Counted from the stretch's first letter, positions 14,945-25,153 are shown. The stretch is 64,000 nucleotides of DNA from Gemmatimonadota bacterium (GCA_016704465.1 JADJAD010000001.1:124001-188000), one strand, 5' to 3'. A program made the numbers and translations. The notes: generated from the letters alone by a model not told the origin.

Positions 14945-17900
14945 TTAGAAGGTGAAGTCGAAGCGTAGCGAGGCGCGACGCGGCTGCGGAAGGGAGAAGA
15001 AGTCCTCTCGATCGAATGCGGCGTTCTCGGCGATGACCTCCGGATCGGGTCCCTCGTACTTGGTCCAGAGCTTGAGATTCTTCACGGCGAACGTCACCGA
15101 TGCGTTCTGGGCCACGTTCCCAAAGCGGCTGAGCAACCTCTTGGGAATGAAGTACGACGCCGAGAGTTCACGGAATCGGACGAAGTCACCCCGTTGCAGG
15201 TACGCTTCAAACACGTCGCTCGTCGTCGCCGAGGCACCGGTGAGCGTGACAAACGCTGGCGTGCCGGGCGTGTCGTTGCCATACCGACGCAGCCGCTCGC
15301 GCCGCGACAGCACGTTGGGGTCCAGCCGGCGATTGCTGTGGATCAGGAGCGTTTCGGTGTAGTAGTCGCGAAAGTTGTGAACGATAAAATCACGCTTCGC
15401 ATCGACCGATGCCGTGATACGCAGATTCTTGAACAGCGTGACCGTGTTGCTGAGGTTCCACTCGAGCGTGGGGTAGAGGTTGCCGACCGGTTCGAGCGTA
15501 TCGCTGACCGTCACCACACCCGTCGCCTCGTTGATCGACTTGATCCGCTTGCTGACATACACGCCAAGCTGTTCACCCTGTATGGCACGGTTCGTGTTTC
15601 TCGAGAGGGAAAACGGTGCGACCCCGCCCAGGTCGGTCAACTCGTTGTGCAGGGTGTTGCCGCCGGCGCGAAACGTCCACGAAAAATTGTTGAGCTCCAC
15701 GGCTGTGACGTTCACCGCCAGCTCAAGCCCGCTGTTGAGCACCTCGCCGACGTTGGCCAGCGGATTGGTGTTGAACCCGAGCGACGGCGGAATCGGCTTG
15801 GCGATGATGAGGTCGGTCGTCTTCTTGTTGTAGTAGGTCAGCTCGGTGCTGACCCGATCGTTCCAGAAGCTGGCATCCAGCCCAGCTTCGATTTCCGTGC
15901 CGCGCTCGGGGCGCAGGTCGGCGTTGCCGGGGTTACCCGGGTTGGCGCCGGCGGAGGTCGTCCCGGTGATGTTGAACGGTGCCGAGACGAGCGTCGTCAA
16001 GGCGGCCCCTGGTGCTGGCGAGCGTCCCGTGGTTCCCCATGACGCGCGCACGCGCAACGAGTTCACGAGCTTGGTGAGTGGCTCGAAGAATGGTTCCTCC
16101 GACACGGTCCAGGTCGCCCCGAACTTGGGGAGCACGAACGCCTGGGCGTCGGCGCCGAACGCCGAGTTCTTGTCGATGCGCACGGCGGCCTGCACGAACG
16201 TCCGGTTATTGAGGCCGACCTGTAGCTGGCTGAGGTAGCCGACCTGCGTCTGCTCGGTAAAGAAGCTCCCGCCGCTGGTCGTGGCCGCTGACGTGATGGA
16301 CCGGTTGGCGTTTGTGACGAAGCCGACGCCCTGCGAATTGGTCGTCGTATTCTCGGTCGAGATCACCTGCATGCCGAACGAGAGGTTTGCCTCCCACTGG
16401 CTCTGCGCCCCGTACGTTTGCCGCACGTTGCCGAGGTAGTCCACCGACAGGCGCTGCGCCGTGCGCGACGCCTGGGTGTTCTGGCCAGAGTTGAGCAGAG
16501 CCGGCGTGTAGCGCGCGCTGTCGTTCTTCGGGAAGAATTCGGCCTGCCGGTCGGCGGCCAGGTCGGCGCCCACCGTGAGCCGATTCGTGAACGAGGAGAA
16601 CGGCACGTAGTTGACCGTCAATGACGGCAGCACGCGATAGGTCAGCATTTGATTGTCGATCGCCGCCAGCGCGTCTTTGTGCCGGTTGAAGCCGAACCAG
16701 CCGTCGGCGCTGTTTTCCGGAGTGTCGGTGCGCGTGAGCGGGGAGCCAAGCATGCCGCCGGCGATCCACCCGAAGACCGAGTTGTCCAGGTTGGGGAGCG
16801 AGGTGCGGTTCTGCGTGAGCCCCAGTCCGGCGTCGATCGTGACGCGCGAGTTGGGGAGATAGTTGAAGTTCGTGCGCATGTTGTAGCGATCCTGGCTGCT
16901 GTTCGGCAGGGTGCCGGGCGCCCCTTCGCGACCGAGCGACAACACGTAGCCGTAGTTCTGGCCGCCGCCGCGAGCGCTATAGCCGACGGTATAGTCCTGA
17001 CCCGTGCGAAACGCCCCGACACGCTTGAGCGGATTGTCGCTCACCAGCGTCCCGACCGCCTGGCCGCGGCAGAGCGGATTCCTGCTGGTGGGTGCCACGA
17101 GTGCCGCCGTGCAGTTGCCGTAGTTATCGGGGACGTCGTAGTTCTGGTCGGTACTACCGCCCTCGACTCGCAGCGTCTGCGTAAAACGATTTGCACCCGG
17201 GCGTCCCTTCTTGGTGATGATCTGGATCACCCCCGCCGACGCGTCGGCGCCGTACAGCGTCGCCGCCGCCGGCCCCTTCACCACCTCGATGCTCTCGATC
17301 TCGTCCGGGCTCAGGTCGTTCATGCGATCGTACGCCTGCCCGGAAACGTTCCCGTTGATGAAGCCCTCGTTGATGCGGACGCCATCCACGAAGAGCAGGG
17401 GTTGGTTGGAGAGGTTGATCGACGAGGCCCCGCGGATACGGATCGTCTTGGCCGATCCGATGACGCCGGAGTTCGCGTTCACCGAGACGCTCGGACTGCG
17501 CGACTGCAGCAGCTCGCCGATCGTCTTGATCGGGGCATCCTTGACGATCTGATCGGCCGCGATCGACGCCACCTGCGCCGATTGCGCCCGACGCTCCTGG
17601 TTCCCGGCCGTGCCGGTGACCACGAGTTCGGAGAGGGTCACGAGCGACGCGCTCAGCTTCACGTCGTGCGTGAGGGTCTGGCCGGCGTCGACGCGCACGG
17701 TATCGCGCGTCGCGCGGTAGCCGAGGCGGAAGATCGCCAGGGTGACGCGTCCCGGCGAGACGTTGACCAAGCGGTAGTCACCGGTCGAGTTGCTCAGGGT
17801 GACCAGCGCCGTACCGGGGATCGTGACGCGTACGTCGGACAACGGCAGGTTCGTGGCGACATCCGTAACCTTACCGGCGATGGTCCCGGTCTGCGCGAGC

Positions 17901-17971
17901 ATATCGCCTCGCGATAGCGACAGCGACAGCGCCAGTAGCAGGGACCCAAACCAAACAACGCGCATCTGCAT
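14945..17971 (-). CDS. SusC/RagA-like TonB-dependent outer-membrane receptor
   Basis: 1008 aa. Signal peptide (about 1-27, ending MLAQ), CarboxypepD_reg-like beta domain (about 29-107, GTIAGKVTDVATNLPLSDVR), plug domain (about 130-245: TIGELLQSRSPSVSV, IRGASSINLSNQPLLFVDGVR, IESIEVVKGPAAATLYGADA), then a long beta-barrel ending with the terminal Phe (LRFDFTF) needed for outer-membrane assembly. It imports substrate through a TonB-energised channel with its SusD partner encoded directly downstream. One of the strongest ribosome binding sites in the window (AGGAGG, 5-8 bases before the ATG) precedes it, fitting abundant expression. No TonB, sigma/anti-sigma or glycosidase genes accompany the pair. 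Confidence 0.95.
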   Translation of the reverse strand: MQMRVVWFGSLLLALSLSLSRGDMLAQTGTIAGKVTDVATNLPLSDVRVTIPGTALVTLSNSTGDYRLVNVSPGRVTLAIFRLGYRATRDTVRVDAGQTLTHDVKLSASLVTLSELVVTGTAGNQERRAQSAQVASIAADQIVKDAPIKTIGELLQSRSPSVSVNANSGVIGSAKTIRIRGASSINLSNQPLLFVDGVRINEGFINGNVSGQAYDRMNDLSPDEIESIEVVKGPAAATLYGADASAGVIQIITKKGRPGANRFTQTLRVEGGSTDQNYDVPDNYGNCTAALVAPTSRNPLCRGQAVGTLVSDNPLKRVGAFRTGQDYTVGYSARGGGQNYGYVLSLGREGAPGTLPNSSQDRYNMRTNFNYLPNSRVTIDAGLGLTQNRTSLPNLDNSVFGWIAGGMLGSPLTRTDTPENSADGWFGFNRHKDALAAIDNQMLTYRVLPSLTVNYVPFSSFTNRLTVGADLAADRQAEFFPKNDSARYTPALLNSGQNTQASRTAQRLSVDYLGNVRQTYGAQSQWEANLSFGMQVISTENTTTNSQGVGFVTNANRSITSAATTSGGSFFTEQTQVGYLSQLQVGLNNRTFVQAAVRIDKNSAFGADAQAFVLPKFGATWTVSEEPFFEPLTKLVNSLRVRASWGTTGRSPAPGAALTTLVSAPFNITGTTSAGANPGNPGNADLRPERGTEIEAGLDASFWNDRVSTELTYYNKKTTDLIIAKPIPPSLGFNTNPLANVGEVLNSGLELAVNVTAVELNNFSWTFRAGGNTLHNELTDLGGVAPFSLSRNTNRAIQGEQLGVYVSKRIKSINEATGVVTVSDTLEPVGNLYPTLEWNLSNTVTLFKNLRITASVDAKRDFIVHNFRDYYTETLLIHSNRRLDPNVLSRRERLRRYGNDTPGTPAFVTLTGASATTSDVFEAYLQRGDFVRFRELSASYFIPKRLLSRFGNVAQNASVTFAVKNLKLWTKYEGPDPEVIAENAAFDREDFFSLPQPRRASLRFDFTF

Positions 17972-18104
17972 CTGCTCCTCCTATTTGAACGGGGAATGTT
18001 GCAGGCCTCCCGCTGGAGAAGCGTGCGCTTTCCAACGCCAAACACGATTTCGTCTTGCTATCCAACGGGCAGTTTCGTGCGGGCTGAATCGAGAATCGTT
18101 GTGA

Positions 18105-18120
18105 TCGAGACCAGTCTCGA
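18105..18120. promoter_or_regulatory. 16-bp perfect palindrome in divergent intergenic region
   Basis: TCGAGACCAGTCTCGA, 7-bp arms around CA, in the 290-bp space between the divergently transcribed susC (start 17971) and the PD40-amidohydrolase gene (start about 18263). Position and symmetry suit an operator serving either gene. Nothing else that I can support occurs in this gap. Confidence 0.4.
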
Positions 18121-18262
18121 GGGCCGTAGCGATAGCCAAGAGGGTCGAGTCGTCATATGATGGCACGGCTCAGAACGTGTCAAGGGTCTTTCGGTCACCA
18201 CCGAGACAGAATGAGCCGAGTTCACGACCCTGCTCGTGCTCTCACCTCGAATGGAGCGTGCC

Positions 18263-21200
18263 ATGTCTGCCCCCCTGTTCGCCGATGCGCAGGCGTTTCG
18301 CACGCCGCGCCCGCATCGCACACTGCAAAGCCACGGTCTCGCGCGACGCGATACTCCAGTGGTTGTAGCGCCGTTTCGACGACCATCGCGCGTCACGCCG
18401 ACGCTCGTGTGGCTCATGGCGGGAATCGTTGCCACATGGCCGCACGCACGGCCGCTCGACGCGCAGGCGACGAGCACTGCCGTCCCAGCGCCGTGGGACG
18501 TGACCGCGGCGCAGGGCAGGACGCGCACGATCAGCTTCACCACCGACGAGGGGACGTGGCTCTCACCCGATGTGTCGCCAGACGGTCGCACGATCGCCTT
18601 CGACATGGTCGGCGACATCTGGACCGTGCCGATTGCCGGCGGGACCGCTCGCTCGCTCACGGCGTCGGCTGGCATCGCGCTCGACTTCCACGCGTCGTTT
18701 TCACCCGAAGGCGCGCAGATCGCCTTCATCTCGGACCGAGATGGCCAGAACAACATCTGGGTCATGAACGCCGATGGCTCGAATCCACGACAGGTCTCAC
18801 GCCAGCGCGAGAAGCGGATGGCGCTCCCGACCTGGACGCCCGATGGCAACTACATCATCGCGCGCACCGGCGGCGACTCCAATAACGACGGGCGCGGTGA
18901 ACTGTGGATGTGGCACGTGGACGGCGGCACCGGCGTGCGCCTGACGAGTGACTCGCTGAACGCTTCGTGGCCCGAAGTCTCGCCCGACGGTCGCTTCGTG
19001 TTCTTCGAGGAGATCGTCAGCATTCCGGGCGACCGAAACCCGGCGCGCGGACTCTATCAATTGCGCCGACTCGACCGAGAGACCGGTCGCATCGCCGAAA
19101 TCACCAATGGCGTGGGCCCGCTGCAGGACGGCGGAGGGGGACGCCGGTCGAGCGGCGGGACAATCGCCCCCGCGATCTCACCCGATGGCCGGTGGCTCGC
19201 CTTCGCCCGCCGCATCGCCGACGGGACCCAAATGGTGGCCGGCCACGAGTACGGCCCCCGCACCGCCCTCTGGTTGCGAGACCTCCAATCCGGCGCCGAG
19301 CGTTTGGTGATGGATCCAATCACCCCGGATGTGCAGGAGCGCAACAACATCGGCGCGCTCCCTCGGTACAGCTGGATGCCGGATGGCCGTTCGATCCTGA
19401 TCCCCGAAGGGGGAAAACTGCGCCGCCTCGACATCGCCAGCGGCAACGTATCGACCATTCCCTTCTCGGCGCGCGTCGAACAGGTGATCTCGGAACAGGC
19501 GAACACGCCGATCCGGGTCGCCGACGGGCCACTCGACGTGCACATGCTGCGCTACCACACCGCCTCGCCCGACGGGCGTGTGCTGGCATTCGTCGCCGTG
19601 GGAAAGATCTGGTTGAAGGAGCTGCCGAACGGCACGCCTCGCCGTCTCACCGCCGCAGACTTCGCCGCCGACGAATACGCCCCCGCATGGTCGCCCGACG
19701 GGCAATGGCTGGCGTACACCAGTTGGTCGGACGTCGATCACGGCCACCTGTGGAAGATTCCGCGGGCCGGGGGCACGCCGGTACGGCTCTCGCAGGTGCC
19801 CGGGATGTACCTGAATCCGACGTGGTCGCCCGATGGCGCACGCCTGGTCGTCGCGCGCGGCACCGGCGAGATGCTGCGCGGACGGATGCCGTCCGACGAG
19901 GTGTCGTTCACCCTCGAGTCCGTGCCTGCAGCTGGCGGCGCGGCCCAGCCGATCGTCGAGGTCACCAGTCGCGGCGGCAAGGTCGTGGCGCCGAAGTTCG
20001 GCCCCGGCGGGCGCATCTTCTACCTCGAGACGTCGCGCGGGAGCGGGGCGGTGCTGCGCTCGGTGCGGCCCGACGGCCTCGACGAGCGGCGCCACATGAT
20101 CCTCGACGCGGTGGACGAGGCGTCACCCTCGCCCGACGGCAAGTGGCTGGCCTTCTCGCGCGGTGACAACCTGCACCTCGCCCCGCTCCCCTGGCCCGGG
20201 GTGGCTGGCGAGCCGTTGCACCTCACGGTCGTGTCGCCACGGGTGACGGTGCGGAAGCTGAGCCTCGACGGTGGGAACTTCCCGAACTGGATCGGGCGCA
20301 GCGTGGTCGAGTGGGGGAGCGCAAACGGCTACTTCCGCCATCACCTGGACTCGCGCGTCACCGACAGCATTCCGGTCACGCTGCAGGTCCCGCGAGCGGG
20401 CGCGCGCGGCACGATGGCCTTCACCGGCGCGCGCCTGGTCACCATGGACGGCGACCAGGTCATCGATCGTGGCGACCTGGTGATCGAGAACGGGCGCATC
20501 ACCGCGGTGGGAGCGAGCGGCACGGTGACGATCCCCGCGGGCGCGCGGCGCATCGATGCCGATGGCGCGACGATCATCCCGGGGCTGGTCGATGCGCACA
20601 AGCACACCACGCGTGAGGGGCGCGACCTCCTGTCGCAACAAAGCTGGGAGATGGCGTCGAACCTGGCCTTCGGCATCACCACCGCGCTCGAACCCTCGGG
20701 GACCCCGGAGGCGATCTTCGCCATGGCCGAAGCGGTCGAAGCCGGCCGACAGGTCGGGCCGCGCATGTACAGCGCCGGGACGTCGCTCTCCAGCGGGACA
20801 GCAACACGGCGCGGAAGCGTCGAGACGCTCGAGGATGCCCGGCACGAGGTGGCGCGACTCAAGAGCTACGGCGCCCGCGCGATCAAGGAATACCAGCAGC
20901 GTCGCCGCGACCAGCGGCAGAAGGTCGTGATTGCCACGCGGGAGGCCGGACTGATGTCCACCTGCGAAGGCGACGCCGACCACCTGGAGTACATCTCGAT
21001 CGCCATGGACGGCCACACGGGATGCGAACATCCGATCCTCACGCTGCCGCTGCAGCGCGACGTGACACAGTTCCTCGGACAGGCCGGCTTCTTCTACTCG
21101 CCGACGCTCAACGTCGGCGGCCCCGGACCATGGGGCGAGGACTTCTTCTACCAGGAGTCCGACATCTGGAAGAACCCGAAGCTCCAGCGCTTCGTCCCGC

Positions 21201-21643
21201 CGCTCTGGCTCTATCCGCACACCCAGCGCCGCACGATGCGCCCGCTGACCACATACCCGTTTCCCATCGTTGTGCAGGGCGTCGCCGACATCGTTGCCGC
21301 TGGCGGATTCGGCACGATCGGCGCCCACGGCCAGCTGCAAGGCATCGATTCCCACTTCGAGCTGTGGCAGATGGCGGCGGCCATGACGCCACTGCAGGCG
21401 CTGCGCACCGCCACCCTCTTCCCCGCCAAGTTCATCGGCGTCGACCGCGACGTCGGCTCCCTCACCGTCGGCAAGCTCGCCGACCTCGTCGTCCTGAACA
21501 GCAACCCGCTGGAGAACATCCGCAACACCACCGACATCCGATACGTGGTGAAGGGCGGCACGATGTACGACGGCAACACGCTGGATCAGCTGTGGCCGGA
21601 CGCGAGGGCGTTTCCGAAGATGTTCTGGGACGGGAGGAAGTAG
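18263..21643 (+). CDS. Secreted PD40 beta-propeller / M38 amidohydrolase fusion
   Basis: About 1126 aa. N-terminal half: TolB-like WD40/PD40 repeats, seen as recurrent SPDG words (VSPDGRTIAFD, SPEGAQIAFISDRDGQNNIW, SPDGRFVFFEE, SPDGRWLAFAR, SPDGQWLAYTSW, SPDGARLVVARG). C-terminal about 420 residues: metal-dependent amidohydrolase with the entry strand GARLVTMDGDQVIDRGDLVI, the metal-binding DAHKH, and the late SLTVGKLADLVVLNSNPLE hallmark. A hydrophobic stretch (TPTLVWLMAGIVATW) preceded by a long basic region and followed by LDAQA suggests a signal peptide with an unusually long n-region; the true start is uncertain (ATG 18251 and 18263 both possible, no Shine-Dalgarno). The family is thought to act on imidodipeptide-like substrates, not proven. 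Confidence 0.9.
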   Translation: MSAPLFADAQAFRTPRPHRTLQSHGLARRDTPVVVAPFRRPSRVTPTLVWLMAGIVATWPHARPLDAQATSTAVPAPWDVTAAQGRTRTISFTTDEGTWLSPDVSPDGRTIAFDMVGDIWTVPIAGGTARSLTASAGIALDFHASFSPEGAQIAFISDRDGQNNIWVMNADGSNPRQVSRQREKRMALPTWTPDGNYIIARTGGDSNNDGRGELWMWHVDGGTGVRLTSDSLNASWPEVSPDGRFVFFEEIVSIPGDRNPARGLYQLRRLDRETGRIAEITNGVGPLQDGGGGRRSSGGTIAPAISPDGRWLAFARRIADGTQMVAGHEYGPRTALWLRDLQSGAERLVMDPITPDVQERNNIGALPRYSWMPDGRSILIPEGGKLRRLDIASGNVSTIPFSARVEQVISEQANTPIRVADGPLDVHMLRYHTASPDGRVLAFVAVGKIWLKELPNGTPRRLTAADFAADEYAPAWSPDGQWLAYTSWSDVDHGHLWKIPRAGGTPVRLSQVPGMYLNPTWSPDGARLVVARGTGEMLRGRMPSDEVSFTLESVPAAGGAAQPIVEVTSRGGKVVAPKFGPGGRIFYLETSRGSGAVLRSVRPDGLDERRHMILDAVDEASPSPDGKWLAFSRGDNLHLAPLPWPGVAGEPLHLTVVSPRVTVRKLSLDGGNFPNWIGRSVVEWGSANGYFRHHLDSRVTDSIPVTLQVPRAGARGTMAFTGARLVTMDGDQVIDRGDLVIENGRITAVGASGTVTIPAGARRIDADGATIIPGLVDAHKHTTREGRDLLSQQSWEMASNLAFGITTALEPSGTPEAIFAMAEAVEAGRQVGPRMYSAGTSLSSGTATRRGSVETLEDARHEVARLKSYGARAIKEYQQRRRDQRQKVVIATREAGLMSTCEGDADHLEYISIAMDGHTGCEHPILTLPLQRDVTQFLGQAGFFYSPTLNVGGPGPWGEDFFYQESDIWKNPKLQRFVPPLWLYPHTQRRTMRPLTTYPFPIVVQGVADIVAAGGFGTIGAHGQLQGIDSHFELWQMAAAMTPLQALRTATLFPAKFIGVDRDVGSLTVGKLADLVVLNSNPLENIRNTTDIRYVVKGGTMYDGNTLDQLWPDARAFPKMFWDGRK

Positions 21644-21674
21644 GGACGGGAGACGGGAGACGGGAGACGGGAGG
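21644..21674 (+). repeat. Heptad repeat (GGGAGAC)n, copy b-left
   Basis: Four GGGAGAC-type heptads starting immediately after the amidohydrolase stop. The array faces a complementary array at 21729-21767, so the two can pair across the central hairpin; alternatively the G-rich strand can form a G-quadruplex. Confidence 0.8.
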
Positions 21675-21704
21675 TAACGGCAACATCAACTGCGGATAAG
21701 GAAG

Positions 21705-21727
21705 GGGCCCGGCCACCGGCCGGGCCC
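21705..21727. terminator. Strong hairpin between convergent genes
   Basis: GGGCCCGGCC-ACC-GGCCGGGCCC: perfect 10-bp stem with a 3-base loop, midway between the convergent amidohydrolase (+) and sortilin-like (-) genes. No U-run follows on either strand, so a bidirectional barrier or Rho-assisted terminator is likelier than a classical one. Confidence 0.65.
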
Positions 21728-21728
21728 A

Positions 21729-21767
21729 CTCCCGTCTCCCGTCTCCCGTCCCCCGTCCCCCGTCCCC
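21729..21767 (-). repeat. Heptad repeat (CCCGTCY)n, copy b-right
   Basis: Five to six heptads of CTCCCGT/CCCCCGT type ending at the stop codon of the sortilin-like gene; complementary to the array at 21644-21674. Confidence 0.8.
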
Positions 21768-24700
21768 TAGGAGACTACCTTCGGCTTGTCCTTCTTTATC
21801 TCCTCCGTCGACGGCTTCAACTCCTCCAGCCCTGCCGCCCGCAGGATCGCATTCAATTTCGGCAGGTGCTCGTCCATCGAGGTCTTGAGCGCCTTGATCT
21901 GCGTGTCGAGTTCGACCTTCAGCTCCTCGTATACGGCGAACGCCTGCTTCGTGGGACGATATTCACCCTGCCCCACGTAGCTCGCCACGCCGGCAATCTC
22001 GTTGTTGAGCTTGATCGGGAAGTTGAGCGGATCCTGGCCGCTCTCATTCCGCGTCTGGTAGACCTCCCGCTCGGCCGACGTGATCTCCGTCATCATGTTA
22101 CCAGCGATCGACTTGAACTGCTCGGCCGGACTCCCGCTGAGCTTTCCTTCCCGGTCGGTCACGTTCCAGCGCATGTTGCGCACCATGCGCACGGCGTTGT
22201 TGGCCTCGCTCGTCTTGTCGCGAATGGCGATGAGCAGGTTGAACTGCGCCAGCAAGTCGGCGTCGGTCGCGGTGCCGCGCGGATCCTTCAGCACGCGCAG
22301 GGACTGCGACTGCGTCTCTCCATTCGCACTCAGGCGCACGGCGTAGGTGCCGGGAGGGGCGACCGGTCCGTTGGTCCCGGCGGCCCACATGATCAGGTTC
22401 TCGAAAGTGACGGCGTCGGGATAGCGCAGGTTCCAGGCGAACTGGTTGAGCCCCGCCTTGTTCGGGACGCGCGGGCGGCGGGCGCCGCCGCCAAAGCCGC
22501 CGCCACCCTGCCCTGCGGCGGGGGCGCGGGCCACGCGCTGGGCGCTGTCGCGCGCCATCCCGCTCCTCACAAGCGAGTCGACGCGCTCGGCACGCAGTTG
22601 CTCCTGGCGGACCGAGTCGGCGGCCGCTTCCGGGTCCATCTCGCTCGAGAACGACTGGATCACCGTTCCCTTGGCGTCCACGAAATCGAGCGTGACCTTC
22701 TGGTTCGGCGTCTTGAGCGTGTAGTAGACCACCGCCCCCGACGCCGGGTTGGCGCCGACCTGCGACCCGCCTCCGCCCCCGCCCCCGCCGCCGCCGCCAC
22801 TCCACTGCGTGCGGTACGCATCCACCGGCTTGAACAGGTGTGCCCCCTTGTCGGCGATCGCCGGCGTGACCTGCCGCAGCGCCGAGATGTCGTCCATCAC
22901 CCAGAACGAGCGGCCGTGGGTGGCCAGGATGACGTCGTTGTCCTTGATCGTGAGGTCGTGCACCGGAACGAGCGGCAGGTTCCGCTGCAGCCACTGCCAG
23001 TTCATCCCGTCATCGAACGAGACGTACACGCCGCGTTCCGTGCCGGCGAACAGGAGGCCGCGCCGTACGGGGTCCTCGCGAATGGTGCGGGCGAAGTGAT
23101 CGGACTTGATCCCGTTGATGATCTTCGTCCAGGTCTTGCCGTAGTCGGTCGTCTTGAGCAGGATCGGCTGGTTGTCGCCTAACGCATACCGGTTGGCGGC
23201 AACGTAGGCGGTCCCCGCCGCGTAGCGCGACGGCTCGATGATCGAGATGCGGGTGAAGTCGCCGATGTCGCTCGGGGTGACGTTCTGCCACGAGACGGCG
23301 TTGTTGCGCGAGATGTAGATCAGTCCGTCGTCGGTCCCGGCCCACAAGAGCCCCGGGGTGACCGGTGACTCGTCGAAGGCGAAGATCAATCCATAGGTCT
23401 CGACGCCCGTCTGGTCCTTCGTGATCGGCCCGCCGGAGGGCCCCATCGTCCTGGGGTCGCGGCGCGCCAGCTCGGGCGAGACCGCCGTCCAGCTTTCGCC
23501 CTCGTTGAGCGAGCGGAAGAGCTGCGAGCCGGCGGCATACAGCATGTTGGGGTTGTGGCGCGAGAAGACGATCGGAAAGGTCCACTGGAAGCGGACCTTG
23601 ATGTCCTCCGACGAGTGCCCCATCGGGTTGCGCGGGTAGACCGTCACGTCGCGCGTGAAGCCCGTGTTGCGGTCGCGCCGATCGAGGTTGCCGCCGTAGC
23701 AGCCGGCGAAGGTGACGTTCGGCTTGAGCGGGTGCGCGGCGATGTAACCGGACTCGCAACCGCCGGCGTCGTACCAGTCGCCGATCTCGATGGTCCCCTG
23801 CTTGCGCGAGGGGCCGCAGAGCGTGGAGTTGTCCTGCTGCGCCCCGCAGATCTTGTACGGCCACTCGTTCGTGGTCGTGACGTGGTAGAACTGCGACGTC
23901 GGGAACTCCTGTCCCGTCCACGCGCGGCCGGCGGTGAACGACACGTTGGCCCCGCCGTCGTTCCCGTTCACCATGCGCTGGTTGTCGTTTGGTGCGATCC
24001 ACAGGTCGTGGTTGTCGCCGTGCGGCACCTGGATGGACTGCGGAAAGGTCTTGCCGCCGTCCACGGAGCGGTAGAAGCCCGTGTTGAGCGAGTAGACGAT
24101 GTTGGTGTCCTTGGTGTCGGCGTAGATCTGCGAGTAGTACCAGGCGCGCTGGCGCAGCTTGCGTTCGCGGTTGATGTAGCTCCAGGTCGACCCGCCGTCA
24201 TTCGACTTGTAGACGCCGCCCGAATCGTGCTCGATGAGCGCCCACACCAGCGACGGCTTCACCGGCGACACGGCCAGCCCGATCTTGCCCAGCACGCCCT
24301 GCGGCAGCCCACGCGCGGTCTTGACGAGGTTGGTCCAGCTCGCGCCGCCATCGGTCGACTTGTAGATGCCGGAGTGCACCCCGCCGGACGACATGCCCCA
24401 CGGCGCGCGCCAGGCTTGCCACGCTGCCGCGTACAACACGTCGGGGTTGGTGACGTCCATCGCAATGTCCACCACGCCGGTGGAATCATTGACGAAGAGG
24501 ACCTTGCTGAACGTCTTGCCGCCGTCGGTCGTCTTGTAGACGCCGCGCTCGGGCGACGACTTGAAGACGTCGCCCATGACGCCGAAGTAGGCGACATTCG
24601 GGTTGGTCGGGTGGATGCGAATGGTGGAGAAGTACTCGTTCCTGAAGCCGAGCATCTGCCAGGTGCGCCCACCGTCGGTCGTCTTCCATAGTCCGTCACC

Positions 24701-25153
24701 GCTCGACACGTTGCCGCGGATGTCCGTCTCGCCACCACCGACCCAGACCACATCGGGGTTGAGCGGGTCCACCGCGATGGCGCCGATGGTGCCTCCGAAG
24801 TACTTGTCGGTGACCGGCTGCCAGCTCATGCCGGCGTCGACCGTTTTGTAGACGCCGCCGCCAGTCGTCCCCATCCAGTACTCGAGCGGGCGCTGGACCG
24901 AGCCGCCGACCGCGACCGATCGCCCACCGCGAGCAGGGCCGATCTCGCGCCACTTGAGGGCGGTGAACAGCGAGCTGTCGACGACCATCGGGGCGGTCGG
25001 CGCCGGCTGCGGCGCCGTCGCACGCACCCCGGCCGGGCGGGTGACCTGGGCACCGGCTGGCGGAACGACCGCGAGCGGCGCGAGGGCGGAGAGGAGCACG
25101 AGGACGCGAGGGCGCCATCGGGGCTGGCACTGCGTCCGGACATATCTGGTCAT
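21767..25153 (-). CDS. Secreted sortilin/VPS10-like BNR beta-propeller protein
   Basis: 1128 aa with a signal peptide (RVLVLLSALAPLAVVPPAGAQ). About residues 55-740 are BNR/Asp-box propeller repeats, seen as repeated DGGxTW-type words (GGGVYKTVDAGMSWQ, DGLWKTTDGGRTWQ, GVYKTTDGGKTFS, GIYKSTDGGASW, DGGSTWSYINRE, DYGKTWTKI). This matches the bacterial VPS10/sortilin-like or glycosyl-hydrolase-annotated family frequent in Gemmatimonadota. A run of 11 Gly (WSGGGGGGGGGGG) separates the propellers from a C-terminal beta-domain plus helices (about 780-1128, including FAWNLRYPDAVTFENL). No catalytic residues identified. An AAGGATCC sequence just before the ATG may serve as ribosome binding site; a G/C heptad array lies upstream. 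Confidence 0.88.
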   Translation of the reverse strand: MTRYVRTQCQPRWRPRVLVLLSALAPLAVVPPAGAQVTRPAGVRATAPQPAPTAPMVVDSSLFTALKWREIGPARGGRSVAVGGSVQRPLEYWMGTTGGGVYKTVDAGMSWQPVTDKYFGGTIGAIAVDPLNPDVVWVGGGETDIRGNVSSGDGLWKTTDGGRTWQMLGFRNEYFSTIRIHPTNPNVAYFGVMGDVFKSSPERGVYKTTDGGKTFSKVLFVNDSTGVVDIAMDVTNPDVLYAAAWQAWRAPWGMSSGGVHSGIYKSTDGGASWTNLVKTARGLPQGVLGKIGLAVSPVKPSLVWALIEHDSGGVYKSNDGGSTWSYINRERKLRQRAWYYSQIYADTKDTNIVYSLNTGFYRSVDGGKTFPQSIQVPHGDNHDLWIAPNDNQRMVNGNDGGANVSFTAGRAWTGQEFPTSQFYHVTTTNEWPYKICGAQQDNSTLCGPSRKQGTIEIGDWYDAGGCESGYIAAHPLKPNVTFAGCYGGNLDRRDRNTGFTRDVTVYPRNPMGHSSEDIKVRFQWTFPIVFSRHNPNMLYAAGSQLFRSLNEGESWTAVSPELARRDPRTMGPSGGPITKDQTGVETYGLIFAFDESPVTPGLLWAGTDDGLIYISRNNAVSWQNVTPSDIGDFTRISIIEPSRYAAGTAYVAANRYALGDNQPILLKTTDYGKTWTKIINGIKSDHFARTIREDPVRRGLLFAGTERGVYVSFDDGMNWQWLQRNLPLVPVHDLTIKDNDVILATHGRSFWVMDDISALRQVTPAIADKGAHLFKPVDAYRTQWSGGGGGGGGGGGSQVGANPASGAVVYYTLKTPNQKVTLDFVDAKGTVIQSFSSEMDPEAAADSVRQEQLRAERVDSLVRSGMARDSAQRVARAPAAGQGGGGFGGGARRPRVPNKAGLNQFAWNLRYPDAVTFENLIMWAAGTNGPVAPPGTYAVRLSANGETQSQSLRVLKDPRGTATDADLLAQFNLLIAIRDKTSEANNAVRMVRNMRWNVTDREGKLSGSPAEQFKSIAGNMMTEITSAEREVYQTRNESGQDPLNFPIKLNNEIAGVASYVGQGEYRPTKQAFAVYEELKVELDTQIKALKTSMDEHLPKLNAILRAAGLEELKPSTEEIKKDKPKVVS

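Noticed and set aside
22755..22800. Run of C/G triplets in the sortilin-like gene as a possible frameshift site
   Set aside because: It encodes an uninterrupted Gly run in frame with propeller on one side and a conserved C-terminal domain on the other, so the frame is intact.
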